Positions 33,992-45,940 of a stretch of 64,000 nt of DNA are shown piece after piece; the stretch's first letter is position 1, and the number at the start of each line of letters is the position of its first letter. The stretch spans positions 62,001-126,000 of the forward strand of contig OZ237743.1 in assembly GCA_965178125.1 (NCBI GenBank). Direction: 5' to 3'. The DNA comes from Bilabrum cf. latius. Taxonomy: Eukaryota; Bigyra: Bicosoecida; Bigyra; Bicosoecida. The notes beneath the pieces are model-generated. The model did not search any database. It was not told the origin of the DNA and was given only the letters and a program-made list of their open reading frames with translations. The translations under genes and the position numbers were made by a program.

Positions 33992-36267
33992 TGCCTGCCT
34001 GCATGAGACCACGGCGGCCCCGGGACTGACCGCTGCCCCTCTGCTGCCCCTTCCCCGCCATCGCCCTGCGCGCCGCCACGAAGGGGTTGGCCCCCAGCGG
34101 GACAGTCATGACCTCGCCGTCCTCCCGGCGCACCACCAAGCACCGCCCCGCGGATAGGTCAGTGACGGGCTGGCGGAACACCCCGGTGAAGCGAGCCACG
34201 GGGCGCGCCCTGTCACTGGCCCACACGAACACGCCGCCCTGCGCATCCCCGGTGGCCACGATCGTCCGCCTCCTGCGCTTGGGACCAGGTGGTGGCGGGC
34301 GGACCGCGGGCCAGGCAGACCCCTGCGGCAGAAAGTCCGCGGGCAGGGCAGCCGAGCAGACCACGGGGGCCTTGTGCCCCACCAGGTCGGCCACAGGGCG
34401 GGCCGACAGTCGGCTGGACCTGCCCCCTGCAAGCAGCCTCCTCCACAGGTCCCCGGTGCCCCCCTGCTGCTTGCCAAGCAGCACGTCCGCTGGCTTGAGC
34501 CCCGAGAGCGCGTCGGACTCCAGCCCCTTCAGCCACTCCGGGGGGGCGTCCAGCGATGGCCCACCCCCGTGCTCCACCCCCTCCCCAGCGGCCCTCCGGC
34601 TCGCAGACACGACGGGGGCTGCCCTCCACGGGGCCCTAGGCACCACAAGGTCATCGCAGCCCCCCGGCAAGCGGGCGTGCAGCGCGTCTGGCATGGGCGG
34701 ATCCTGGGCGGGCAGGTGCGCCAGGGGGGTGCGAAGGGCGGGCCTGGCCACCACCGAGGCCACGGGGACCGGGTCATGTTCCGCACCCGGTAGCACGAGC
34801 GCGGCGCCGTAGGGGTCCCACGCCAGCCTCCGGAAGAGCCCCTGCTGGTCAAAGAGCCTGCCCAGTGAGCCGTCGTCGTTCTGAGTGCGGAAGGGGGCGG
34901 TGATGGAGCACTGCCTGGACCACGCAGTCCCCGGAGCGGCTGCTGCGTCAGCCTCTTCCTCTTCGTCCTCGCCAGTCTTCTGCTCCTCTCCCGGTGAGGG
35001 CGCCGCCAGCTGGGACTGCTGCGTCTGCAGCAGCAGCTGCATCCCGGTGGGGGCGCCGGCACCCGCTTGCGATAGACCAGAGCCCCCCTTGGACCCGATG
35101 CCACCCGTGCCCCCCCCCTCTTTGCCCACCCCCGCTGTGGCCCGCACCGCGCTTTCCTCCTTCTGCACCCAGCGCCGCACCCCCCACGCCCCGTCGCACC
35201 TCCGGTACAGGTCCGCCCGCCCCGCCCCGTACAATACGGCCAGGTACTCCCCTCTCGGGCCGAAGCTGGCGCTCAGGGCAAATCCACCGTCTCTCGACTC
35301 GATCACAGCCGCCGGTGACGTCACCGCGATGACTGGATCCTGCGCCGCCACCACGTGAAGCCCCGCGGCTAGCTTGTCCGCGTTTGAGGCCTGCTTGGCG
35401 GTGGGCTCCCCCGCCCTCCTGGCAGCGGTGTCCATGGCTGCCTGCGAGAGCGCCCCTCCCCTGGGAAGCACAGCAAGGGGGGCTCCAGCTGCTGCTGAGG
35501 AGGAGGAGGAGGAGATGGTCGATGGCTGGGGCAAGGCTGCTGCTACCTGGGAGCCAGGCAGAGATGGGGGTACGGTGGCACTGCCGTCCGTTGTTCCCTG
35601 GCCCCCTCGATCCCCCGTACTGTGTGGCACAGAAAGACCGAGGGCCGCGATGCTATCCATGCTGTCCTCCCCTCCCGCGAGCCCTCCTCCTCCTGCCGTC
35701 CCGAAGGCACCCATGGAGTCCTGGCTCAGCCCACCCAGCTGCATTGCCTTGCGGTGCCTAGTGGACCGCAGCAGCGCCTCGGCCACGTCCCAGACCAGCA
35801 CCCTCCCATCCGTCCCCGATGTGACGAGCAGCCGCCCGCAGGGAGACCATCCAACGCTCGTGGCCTTGCACACCCCCCTGCCCCTGTGCTGCAGCGAGGC
35901 AGCGCAGTGCCACCACCCTTGTTCCCTGCCCTCGGCAGGCCTCCCAGGCAGCGCCCCCATCACCTCGGCCAGGTCATGCGAGGCCTCTTGTTCCCTGAGC
36001 ACGGCTGCCTCCGCTGCCACCGCGGCCCTCTCCCGCTCCCCTTGTTCCCTGGGCAGCGGTTCGAACCGCGCCTCTGCAGGAGCGGGCAGCGAAGGCGGCT
36101 GGGCAGGGTCCTGTCCAACATGGGGCGGAGCTGAGGCAGACCTAGTCATCGTCTCCTGGGCAGGTGCCCCTTGGGCCTGAGCAGGGGGTGCCTGCAGCTG
36201 CTACTGCTGCTGCCCCTCCACTGCAGCAGCGGGTAAATCCGTGGCGGCCGACTGCTGCGACTATCCA

Positions 36268-36298
<31 letters not shown>

Positions 36299-36908
36299 TG
36301 GCCGCCTGTCTCTGCTTGGTTCTCTCAGCGGCTGCCTCTGCCTGCAGCTGCCTGAGCCTGTCTCGGTGCAGGGCGGCTTCGTGCGGGCGGGGCCGCTTGG
36401 CGGGGGGCTCCACGGCGGAGTCTGTGCCCAGCTGTGCTCGCCAGTAGGCCACAGCTAGAGGCCGGAGAGTCCCGTCGCCAGAGTCCTCGTCATGCTCGCC
36501 CTACTGCTGCTGCGGGCCCGATCCCGCCCGCTCCTCTCTGCACTTGGCAGCAGATGCCGGGCGGAAGGACCAGATCCTCACCGTGCCGTCTTCGCACGCA
36601 GTGGCAAGGTGGCCACCGCCGGGGGACCATCGTACCATGATGACAGCGCTGTCGTGCCCTCGGAGCGTCGCAAGGCGCCTGCCGCGCTCGCCCGCCAGAC
36701 CACGCGATCTAGGGCGATCCATCCAACCGCCAACGGAGCCTCCGACGTTAAGGCCGAGAGACTTGGCCTCATATTTTATAGAATACAGCGGAAGAGTGGA
36801 CCATACGCTCACGTCTGTTCCGAGGCCGCAGGTGGCGATGCGCCTGCCGCCTGGCTGCACATCCACAGCGTGTACAGACATCCCTGCGAAGCACAGCTAG
36901 CCAAGCAT
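30654..36908 (-). CDS. HIRA: HIRA-type histone chaperone
   Basis: A nuclear histone H3.3-H4 deposition chaperone, about 2,084 residues, roughly twice the animal length because of Ser/Gly/Ala-rich insertions. WD40 repeats begin at once (GMSVHAVDVQPGGRRIAT, DVSVWS; ATLRGHDSAVIMVRWSPGG, CEDGTVRIWSF; SVGWSPCGRLLVTSGTDGRV with LVWDV; VATGDAQGGVFVWA with RPVARF). The C-terminal Hira domain follows (VWMARLPGRACSV, VCALGADGQLIAWSL, then AYAQLCVWAGDASRAS and RRHEVFAGELRQRW). The frame reads about seven TAG codons; one (36201) lies inside a CAG run giving QQQ-TAG-QLQ. Stop TGA 30654-30656. The start is uncertain: ATGs at 36881, 36908 and 36941 are in frame, and the first conserved strand fits 36908, but the usual N-terminal Trp is not seen, so an upstream exon may be missing. 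Part of its 3' coding region is duplicated at 29.1 kb. Confidence 0.85.
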
Positions 36909-37271
36909 ACATAAATACGTCAACGCTAAATGCCTATACATTAGCACCGAAGCGGGTCTTTGATGTCCTATTCTCTCACGTCTTAGCACAATGTCACGGT
37001 GAGCCAGCCACGAAGCCACCGACACTTCGCAGTCAGCGGCAGCATTCTGCGAAGAATCGGGAGATCGCCGGTGGAGCGACGGTGGCGACTACATTGAACC
37101 ACCAAACGCTGCCAAAAGCGCTACTATGGGCGCGGATCGACTTAAAATGCCTGCGACGGAAGAGAGATTTGAAACTGCGGAACCACGAGAAGGTGGGGCG
37201 CGGCGGCCGCGGCGCCGCCTCCATGGCTGGATCGGATTCTGCGATTTCATCACTCGATTTCCGTGCCCGAC
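36909..37271. other. Intergenic region between divergent genes
   Basis: About 363 bases between the HIRA and SPRY starts. The HIRA frame stays open through the first 100 or so bases and a splice-acceptor-like TGCTTCGCAG (minus strand) lies just before ATG 36881, so a 5' HIRA exon could be here. On the plus strand an open frame from 37082 might contribute a 5' exon to the SPRY gene. Neither is proven. Confidence 0.4.
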
Positions 37272-38465
37272 ATGGCAGCAGTAGCAGCAGGAGCAATGCC
37301 CTCGAGCAATTTGACAGTAGATACTCTGGATGGGAGCGCACAGCCGGCTTCCATCCACCGGAGGTCTGGTATTACCAGCTTCGACAAGTGGGTAACTGTT
37401 TTCCTACCTGACTTTCCCATCACTCGCGGTTGCTACTACTACGAGGTAGAGCTCCTTGGCCCGCTAATGTATCCATAGATTGGCTTCGGGACGATGGCCA
37501 CCAACGCAAGAGGCACGTCGGGACTGGGTGATGACAAGAACGGGTGGGCTGCTGATCCCAGTCGCTGCACTCTCTGGCATCGCGGGCAGCAGGGCGCTTT
37601 CGGTGCTCAGCGTTCGAGCGGCGTGCTTGGATGCATGATCGACACAGATGCAAGAACCATCCGCTTCGGCTTCAACGGCAACTACAGCAGGCCGTGGGGC
37701 CTGGCTTTTTCGGGTGCAGACATCGGCCGGGAGCCCGTGTTCGCGATGATGAGCTGTCAGAACGGGAGGTGTCGATTCCGTGTGGGAAGCACTTACCAGC
37801 CGTTCGTGCACGGTCCGCCGGCGGGATCTGGGGCGCTGCCGCTGTGCCAGGCGGGGGCAGGCGGGTATGCAGTGCCAGAGGCTTTGCCGCTGCGGCCCGC
37901 CCCGGACTCGGGCGCTCCGCCGTCCAGCGGCGCGTCGGGGGCTGGCAGCGGATCTGCCAGCGGAGAGGTGGGTCGATTGCGTGGTGAGGTGGCCCGTCTG
38001 ACCTCCGAGCTGGATGGGCTCAAGGCCCGCATGACGCTGATGGAGAGGCTGCTGGCGGGGCAGGGGCCGGGGCAGGGGCTGGGGTATGGGCGCGGGTAGA
38101 GGGGGGGGAGGGAGAGGGGCAGGGAAGATCGGCCGGAGGAAGATGAGGGAATGCCACGAACTTCGCACCCTCGGCGGCCTGCAGAAAGTCTCTTCCCCCC
38201 TTCTGGTCCCATGCCAGCGGAGCCTGATCCCAGGATGGACCCGCGCTTCGACCCAAGGGCACCCCCACACCCAAGCCTCCCCCCACACACAATGGTCCCC
38301 CCATACTCTAGAATAATCGCGGCGCCTGCATCTGTACCGGGCAGAGAAGGAGAAGGAGAGGGAGCAGCAACCGACGGCGATGGTCCCGTGGAGGAGGCAG
38401 AGCCAGCCCCGCCCGGTGCTTCAGTCAACCCGTACGCGCATGTGTAGAGCGTACGGATGGTTTGA
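37272..38465 (+). CDS. SPRY-domain protein with coiled coil
   Basis: A 397-residue protein-interaction module. A SPRY domain spans about residues 25-165: GITSFDKWVTVFLPDFPI, CYYYEVELLGPLMYP-TAG-IGFGT, GDDKNGWAADPSR, GVLGCMIDTDARTIRFGFNG and GLAFSG. A short leucine-zipper-like coil follows (VGRLRGEVARLTSELDGLKA), then a Pro-rich tail. The TAG at 37476-37478 occupies the position of the strongly conserved Gln in the SPRY QIGW-type motif, one of the best clues to the codon's meaning here. Two more TAG codons lie in the tail. The start is ATG 37272, the first in-frame ATG after a TGA at 37170; a missed 5' exon is possible. The stop is TGA 38463-38465, 80 bases from the converging carboxypeptidase gene. 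The partner is unknown. Confidence 0.8.
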
Positions 38466-38545
38466 TGTTGTACCCCCCGGGTCCATCCAGTAGGAATCCA
38501 AGGAGATTTTACAATTCACGGTGCGCAAGATTCAATTCTTGCGAT

Positions 38546-41500
38546 TCACGGGCCCCCCCTGGCCCCCAGATCCCCGCCTCGCAGATCACCGTCCTCCTCG
38601 TCCTCTCCAGAGGACAGACCATCCACCACGAATTCACCAGATCGGGGGCCCATCGGCAAGGCAGCCACACCTCCATTGCGGACTGCCGTCGGAGAACCGA
38701 AGACTTCATCCACCTGGTTGCCCCCCTCTCGACCCCCCCTCTCTCCCAGCTCCAGCTCCAGCTCGGGAGACTCGCCCCCCCCTCCCCTCGAGCCATCGCT
38801 CTCCAGCCCAAACTCGCTGTCGTCATCATCACCATCACCACCATCATGGTTGTTGCCTCGCTCACCCCCACGCCGCCCCCCTCCGATCACCCTCCTGCCA
38901 CTCCCGCGAGACCCCTTCACGCGCTCGTACCCCGGCTTGCCCCCGCCGCCGCCACCGCACATGCCCCTGCACGGGCACCCTCGCCCCAAGCACCCGCAGC
39001 AGAGGAACAGCAGCACGCCCAGCACCCTCCCCACGCCCCACCCTGCCGCACCCGGGCTTCCCGCAGCACCCTCCACCTCAGCCTTCTCCTCACGAGCAGC
39101 AACCCCACTCGTCACACCGCTCGCACCCCGAGCAGCTCGCCACGCTTCCACCGGGTCGCATCCAGCCCTCGCCAGCGCGGCAGCGTTCCTCCAGCAGCCC
39201 ACGGCGCAGCCCAGCACGGCAGCGAGCGACACCACGAAGGCACCCACACCCCCGAGCCACCCCTGCGGCAGCACCCGAGTCGCAGGCGCCCCCACGGCCC
39301 CTCCCTCCCCTTGTTCCCTGTCACTGGCGTCCTTCCCCCCGCACGCCCCCTCGTCCCCTGGAAATCTGGGCACCTCCTTGCAGGGCCCCACTGACGGGGA
39401 CGCGCTGGGACTTGGGGCTGCGGTTGGCCCGGGGGCAGCGGAGGGTATGGCAGACGACGGGCTGCCGGCCTCATTCTCGATGCTCGATACGGCCTGCAAC
39501 AGATCCAGCCGCCCTTCAGCACCAGCGCCCTCTTCGTCAGCAGGCACCAGCTCCACCTCCACCTCGAGCAGCACGGGCACGGGCCTCGACCGCCACTCCA
39601 GCCTCCCCCGCACCACCCTCCCGTTGGCCTCCTGCAGCCACTGCCGGTCCGTCCTCGCCCGCGCCGAGTGCGACTGGGGTGCCGTGCCGGCGGGCATCGG
39701 GTTGCTTTGCCGCGCCCATTCAGCGTCCACCTGCCGCGCAGAAGCCACGAGGAGGTAGGCGGCTGCAGCTCTCCGCCGGAGAGTCCTCACCGATGCATCG
39801 CCCTGCCGCCCCTGCCCCTCCGACTCCCGCCAGGTCTCGTCCACCCACACCAGGTCGTCCAGCGGGAGCGGCACCCGCGCCGAGGCTCGCTCCTTGTAGT
39901 GTGACGAGTGCATGTTGGCGCCGTTGCTGCGGAAGTCCCCCGAGCCCCAACGGGTGCTCAGGGCCCCGCTGCCGGCCTCCCCCCGCACCTTGGCCCAGCT
40001 CGCGGGAGAGCCCCGGCGCCACCCCGCCAGCAGGGGGCGTGCTTCATTGTTCCCTGGGCACCCGCACTGCTGCGTGCCCTCCTGTTGCTCCTCATTGGGC
40101 AGCAGACAGAGGCACCTCGTGCTCATCCCCGCCCTCGCGGGGGGGGAAGCAGCAGCGCCCCGTCCATCGGCCAGAACTAGGGGCACGAGAGCAGCTTCAC
40201 CCACCCGCTGCATCCATTCGGTAGGTCGCGGCTGTCTGTGCGCGCGAGTGCCTGCCTGCAGGGCCGCTGCGACAGAGGCTGGGACCGAAAAAGGTGCATT
40301 GTGGCCAGTCACCGTCGCGGCTGCGGCGTCGGACGACAGAGCAGCGGCCTCGATGGATCCGTTGAGCACGCCGAGCGCGCCTTCCAGCCAGGGGGCGCCA
40401 CCTCCATCGCCCCCTGCTGCCGCGAGGGGGGACAGCAGGCCAAGATCAGCGCCCAGGGGCCACCGCAGCAGCAGCAGCTCCGTCTCTTCCACCCTCAGCC
40501 CGCCCCCTAGGTCCCACGAGAGCCCCACAGAGGGCAGACCGCCGACCAGACTACCGCTCATGGATCCGCTGGGCCCGAAGGCAGAAAGCACCCGGGCCAG
40601 CGAGGCATTCCCAGCCGCTCCCTCGTCCCAACGACCAGCATAGACTCCGGCTCCTTGTCCGGATGCTGGTGATGCGTGTCGCGCCCCGCCAGACCCTGCA
40701 TCGAGCCTCAGCTGCATGGAGCTCGCCTGCTCTGGATCTAGGCCCAATCGTCTCAGCTGGCTCCTTGGCTTGTCTCCCAGCGCGGCCTCTAGCACTGCCG
40801 CCGGCACTTTTGCGCTGACGGTCCCACCCACCACATGGGCCCTCCCTCGCAGCTGCTGGAGCAACGCTGCACTGATCCCACCTGCCCCCAGCCCCTCGTT
40901 GCTTCCAGATCCGCCGTTTGCCTCGTTTGCAGCCTTTCTTAGCTCGCCTCCAGCAGCACTTTGCCCCCTTCGGCCGCTCGTCGCGCCACCAGTACCGCCG
41001 CTCGTGCCATTGGCTCGTGCAGTCTATGGCAGGACGACCGCGGCCGTGGCACCAGCCGCCCCGAGGGAGCCGCTGTCTGTGCGAGTGACGAGCGGCTGCA
41101 CGTACGGCTCGACCAGGTCGAGCATGGCTAGCGCAAGCCTCACGTTTCTCGTCACGTGGGCGTCTCCTTTGCCCTCCGTGCGCAGCATCTCCTGCCAGGA
41201 ACCCAGCATGCCCACTGGAGGCGTTTTTCTGTCGGATGTCTCGACCAGCACGTTCAGTGTGCGGAAGGAGACAGGGTTCGGGTTCTCTGTGCGCGCCCGG
41301 GCGTAGCCCCCGTAGGTGGTGGGCTCGCAGTACCCCACGAGTGGGGTGTCCCAGGAGGAGGCGTACGCCCAGTCCTCCATGCCTCCTCTCACGCCGTACA
41401 CGACGTCGTTCATCCGACCCACGGGGTACTTTTTGCTTGGATACCTCCCCGCGAAATCTCGCATGACTCCTCCCAGCTGTGCCTGCGCCCTGTCGTCTGG

Positions 41501-42700
41501 CGACTCGGAGTTCCTGTTCTTCCCTTGCCTTGAGGGCGCGCCCCATTCGTATGCGATGGCCTGCATGCCCCCGTGGTACGTGACCGCCATCTGGAACACG
41601 TGCTCCCGCCACAGCTCGTTCAACACCCGGGCCACCACCGTGCGCATGCAGTCATGCGTGCCCGGGGCCATGTCAATGGGGAAATCCCGGTTCGGGTCTA
41701 TGTGCAGCTCCTCTCGCTTGCCCTGCTCATACCCGATCGGGTTGGTCACCGCCAGGAGCACCACCTCGCGCGTGTCCAGGAGCCTGCGGAGCCAGGCGTT
41801 CCCCTTGACTCCGAATCCGCGCAGGGAGTGCTCCTCCGAGATAAAAGGGACGGTCTTCCCGCCATTGGCCGCTTGCATCCCCCTGCTCCCCGTGCCCACA
41901 GTTCCCTGCAGCCGCCGACCACCGAGGGGGGTCAACGGGGACAGGAGCCCGTCCAGGTCTACGGCCACAGGGGGCGAGTCGCCCAGCAGCTGCTCGCGAA
42001 GCAGCTCCGTCAGGTTCATTCCTTCTGCTCCTGCTCCGCCGAGCGCCGCGCCGTCTGCCTGCCCTGTGCCAGTGGCGCTCCCTCCCACCCCGCCTTCCTC
42101 CGGCGCGCAGTAGGCGCCTAGCAATAACTCCGCCAGCTTGATCACAGTCATCGGCCCAACCTTCTCATCACCGTGGAGATTACCAGAAAAGAATACTTGC
42201 GGTCGTTCAGGGTCCTGAGAGAGCGTCGCACGATTTGTGAGCCGGATCACCCAGTGCTCGCAGGCATCAGGTGATTTGGTCCCGTCGGCCTGGTACGTCT
42301 TGCACTTGCCTGCAGATGGCAGCCCGTAACGCTTCTGCGCTGAAAACAGCTCTGCAAGTCCCGGATATGCGTCGGCAAGCGCATGCAACCGTTTCACAAT
42401 GTCAGCGTACGAGTGATATGAAATTTGCCGTTTCGTGACCAGCCGCTTGCCCGTCGTTGTTCCTAGCTACCTCTGGTTTCCATCATCAACAGATAGCGAT
42501 CGGCGCAAGACACCGGGCTCCTTTGCTGGTACCGCAATCCCGCACGGCAGTGGAACGTCTTCAGATGCAAGAGAAACACGCCTCTGCGAGCTGACGCCTG
42601 GTGGGCTCAATGTGCCGGTACCGACAGCTCCTTGGCCCAACACGAGAGCGGCGACGACAATAATAGCTAAAGATTCGAGTAGTTGGCCTGGCATGAACAT
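38546..42700 (-). CDS. M14 zinc carboxypeptidase with signal peptide and C-terminal membrane segment
   Basis: A metallocarboxypeptidase of family M14, 1,384 residues, predicted to be a secreted or type I membrane protein. Start ATG 42700 gives a signal peptide (MFMPGQLLESLAIIVVAALV); ATG 42802 is also in frame but would bury it. The catalytic domain has YHSYADIVKRLHALADAYP, the zinc-binding NLHGDEKVG (His and Glu of HxxE), DPNRDFPIDM (substrate-binding Asn-Arg), the third zinc ligand in TYHGGMQAIAYEWG, and the catalytic Glu in LVETSDRKTPP. After a TAG at 41024 it continues for about 830 residues of beta-rich and low-complexity sequence, including a hydrophobic helix (VGAFVVSLAAVLGCAVGCW, about 39205-39270), a Cys/Gly-rich stretch, and an acidic tail. 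The stop is TGA 38546-38548. The region past the peptidase domain is unrecognised. It converges on the SPRY gene. Confidence 0.85.
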
Positions 42701-42825
42701 TGGGGTGGCGTTATGGACACGTTCGTACACGATCCTGTGGCTTTCGCGTATTTTTCCTCGCTCCGAGGCTGCAAACGAACCTTCGTGAACGACACCAAGC
42801 ATTCTGCAACGCCAAACAAATGCAC

Positions 42826-45495
42826 TTACAACAACCCCCCTTGCAGCAGAGCGGATCTCTGCACGCCCCCTGCAGCCGCCCCCCAGGTGCCTCCCATGCC
42901 CTCGAGCCCCTCCCCGGCAGCAGCAGCAGGAGGAGGCCCCGCGCCGCCACCCGTGCTCACACCGACGGCACCTCCCTCCATACCGATCCCATCGCCCCCG
43001 TCTCCCCTGCTCCTGCCCAGCCCCGCATCCGGCCTGCCCGTCGTGGCCAGGCTCAGCTGCCGCAGCAGCGCAGCGAACCTTCCATCGAACTTCACCAGCC
43101 AGTCCCTATCGAAGAGCTGCCTGCCCCCGATCCGATCCACCTCCTCAGCGGCCAGGGGCAGCCCAACAGTCCCCGCGCCCTGACCAGGCCCCGCACTGGT
43201 CCTCCACCGATTCCCACCGCCGTGCGATGCACCCCCTCGGGCACCCAGCCAGCTGCGCTTGCCCCCACCCGCGCCCCGGCTCCGGCCCAGGATGCTGCCG
43301 CCGTCCAGCTGCGTCACCGATCCCGTGCCCGTGCTCGAACCTCCCATGGACCCGACAGACCCTGCCCGCAGCCTGCCCCTACCCCCACCACCGAATATTC
43401 CCCCTTGGAGGCCTGATCCATCCTCAGGGCCCATGCCTCCGGCGCCGACTGGCACTGGCGCCTAGTCCTCGGTTCCGTGTTCCTCGGCCCCTTGGCTCTT
43501 CTTCTTCTTCTTCTTCTTCCCTGTCTTCTTCTTCTTCCGCTTCTTCTTTGGCTTTGGTTTCATCGACTCGCTGGCTGCAGCTCCATCGCCGGTGTCGTCC
43601 CCCCGGTCCTCGCGCTCGTCGCCTGCACCACCGTCCTCCTTGCCCTCACCTGCCCCTGTGCCCGCCCCCTCAACCCCTATGCCCCCGGCCCCGCCCTTCT
43701 GCTTCTCCAAGCCCATCACGATGTCCGCTGCATCCCCCGCCCTCCTGCCGGTGCCCTCCCCTTCATCACCCAGCCCACCCCTATCACCACCTCCCCTGTC
43801 CCCGCGGTGAATGCGCCCATCCCCCCCCCTTCTACCCCCACCGCGGAGGGGGGACAAAGCCGGGCCAGCTCCGGATCCGCGAGCCTTCGAGAACGCGCCT
43901 CGCCCCTTCCCCAGCCGAATCGGACTGCCCATCGACGAGGAGGAAGAAGAAGAAGAGGATGCCACCGGACCAGACCGGGCCCCTGCCCCAGCCCCTGCCC
44001 CTGCCCCCTCCATGGGGCCACTCGCCATGCCCGCGGGCCTTCGCCTCGAGGCACCTCGAGACCGCAACCGACGGCTATCCCCCGCCGCAATCGATCGCAC
44101 GGGCGGCTGGGCCGCACCATAGGCAGCCCTTGCCGCTGCAAAGCCGCTCCCCACCCCGAGTCTGACACCACTTGCCTGCCCAGCGCCGCCCTGCTGCTGC
44201 TGCTGCTGCCTCCGCTGCTGCTTCTTCCTTCTCTCTGCTGCGCGCTTCCTCCTGCGCCGCAGTGCATCCGCCTCCTCGCCCGCGCCCGCACCCACAGCAA
44301 TCCCGCCTGCAGACACTTCACCGCCCTTGGATTCTGGTCTGCCCCCACCGGGGTGACCCCCCCCTGCCATGCCCCCACGACCCCCCCCTGGTTGCCCCGC
44401 GCGGCCAGGGGCACCCGCCCCCGCCACCGCCAGCACGGCGTCCTCCACCTGTTCCCTGGGCATTCTGGCGAGGCTGGACGCTAGCACACCCAGCAGCCGC
44501 AGCACGCCCGTGGAGCGCCGCCCCCGCAGCACGTCCCAAGGCCGGATGGCGGCGGGCTGCCCCGTCAGTCGAGCCACCAGCGCGAGCACCCTCGCGACCA
44601 TCTGCTTGCGAGCCTGCTCGCTGCTCAGCAGCACAGAGGGCGCGGCCGAGTCCCCAGGGAACAGTGCGGCGAGGGGCCCACCACCTCCTCCTCCTCCTCC
44701 CCCCTGCTGGTGCCCTGCTTGCCTCGATTCGCCGGGGCCGTTTTGCTCGCCCCGTGCCGCGTCACCCGTGTCCCCGAGAAGCGCCAGAATCACCCGCATC
44801 ACCACCACGAAAGGCACTGTTGCACCCAGAAGCTCCTCTTCGTCGACTGGCGAGTCCCCGACCACGGCCCGCAGCCAGTGCAGCAGCTCGCGCGCGGCAT
44901 CGTGGCGGAGCGGAGCGTCTTCGTCCAAGGCTGAAGACTCCAGAGATGCAGCGGCCACGGTCTATGCAGCCGACGAACGAGCCTGTGGGGTTATAGGAGA
45001 AACAGACCTCAAGCCTGCCGCAGGCTGGCCCGCAGCGGAGCGGCTCGAGGCGGTGGATGGCGGGCTGCTTCCCGGTTGGCCTCCTTGCGCGAGCCCCACG
45101 CTCCCACCGAGACCACTCTACGGCTCAGCTTCCATTGGTCTCATACCAAGGCTACCTATGCCAGGGTTGGGAGCAGCGGCGTTATCTGCGAGCCTTGTCC
45201 GGCCGCCAGCCCCGGTTGGCCGGTTGTCGTCGCTGTCACCATCACCGTTCGAACTCATGGAATACTGGTCTGAATCGCCCTCGTCTTCAGCTTCCCCTGC
45301 TTTCGACTCAAACATGGATGGACCCGAATCCAGAGGGCTTGGCTTGCTGTCAAGCTGTTTGCGCAGCCCAAGCGGCGTCGTCGGCCCTACCGAGTCTTGT
45401 GGGGCTGCAGCAGAAACACTCCCAGATTCTTCTTCGTCAAACTCATCTGCGTAGTCTCCTAAGCTGTCGTCGTCACCTAATGCAGAGCTTGCCAT
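42826..45495 (-). CDS. Unknown protein with helical core and Lys-rich basic tract
   Basis: An 889-residue frame from ATG 45495 to TAA 42826-42828, reading at least three TAG codons. The N-terminus is acidic (DDDSLGDYADEFDEEE). Around residues 195-245 is a helical domain (RHDAARELLHWLRAVVGDSP, then VPFVVVMRVILALLG) and another at about 285-345 (QMVARVLALVARLTG, GVLRLLGVLASSLARM). A basic/Gln tract (RRRRKRAAERRKKQQRRQQ) and a nearly pure Lys run (KPKPKKKRKKKKTGKKKKKKK) suggest nuclear or nucleic-acid contact; the rest is Gly/Ser-rich. No family recognised. The TAA stop lies inside a GTAAGT sequence and only about 125 bases before the start of the carboxypeptidase gene downstream on the same strand, so splicing past the stop was considered (see rejected items). 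Confidence 0.55.
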
Positions 45496-45940
45496 TGCAA
45501 GGCCTGCAGAAAGTGTTGCATTCAAGGTCCGCAAACGGAAACACGCATCATGATGTTGCTACAGTGCAATGATTCGTCCAGAAGGTCGAATTCTTCGAAA
45601 ATACGTCTGATTGACCGCGCTACAGCAAAATTTCTTAATCAAGTCAAAGCTCCCAGCAGTTCAAGCCGCAAAGACCAGCTCCTGCACCCAGTGCATACTC
45701 AGCGAGCAGGTGCATGCCAAGTTAGCGCACCAGTTGTCATGTGTCCCTGGCAACACACGCCAGGTCCTGGCCACTTGCAATACAGTGCCTAGATGGAAAT
45801 AAATATCACGCTGAACTCCCAATACGCTGAGTTGCAACGGGAAATCAGAGCTAGGAGGCATTGAAATTCGTTTCCAGACCATGCACTCCTCCAGTTATCA
45901 CACTTCACCCCGGCTTTCCTGTTGGTCAAATCATAATAGT
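45496..45940. other. Intergenic region
   Basis: About 445 lower-GC bases between two minus-strand genes. Just before ATG 45495 the minus strand reads a pyrimidine-rich TTTCTGCAG, so a 5' untranslated intron may end there. I see nothing else. Confidence 0.35.

Noticed and set aside
42803-42828. A 26-base intron (GTAAGT...TTGCAG) that would fuse the unknown basic protein to the M14 carboxypeptidase
   Set aside because: It would keep the frame, but the two supported introns are 98 and 103 bases, and the M14 gene has its own ATG with a good signal peptide at 42700. Kept as two genes.
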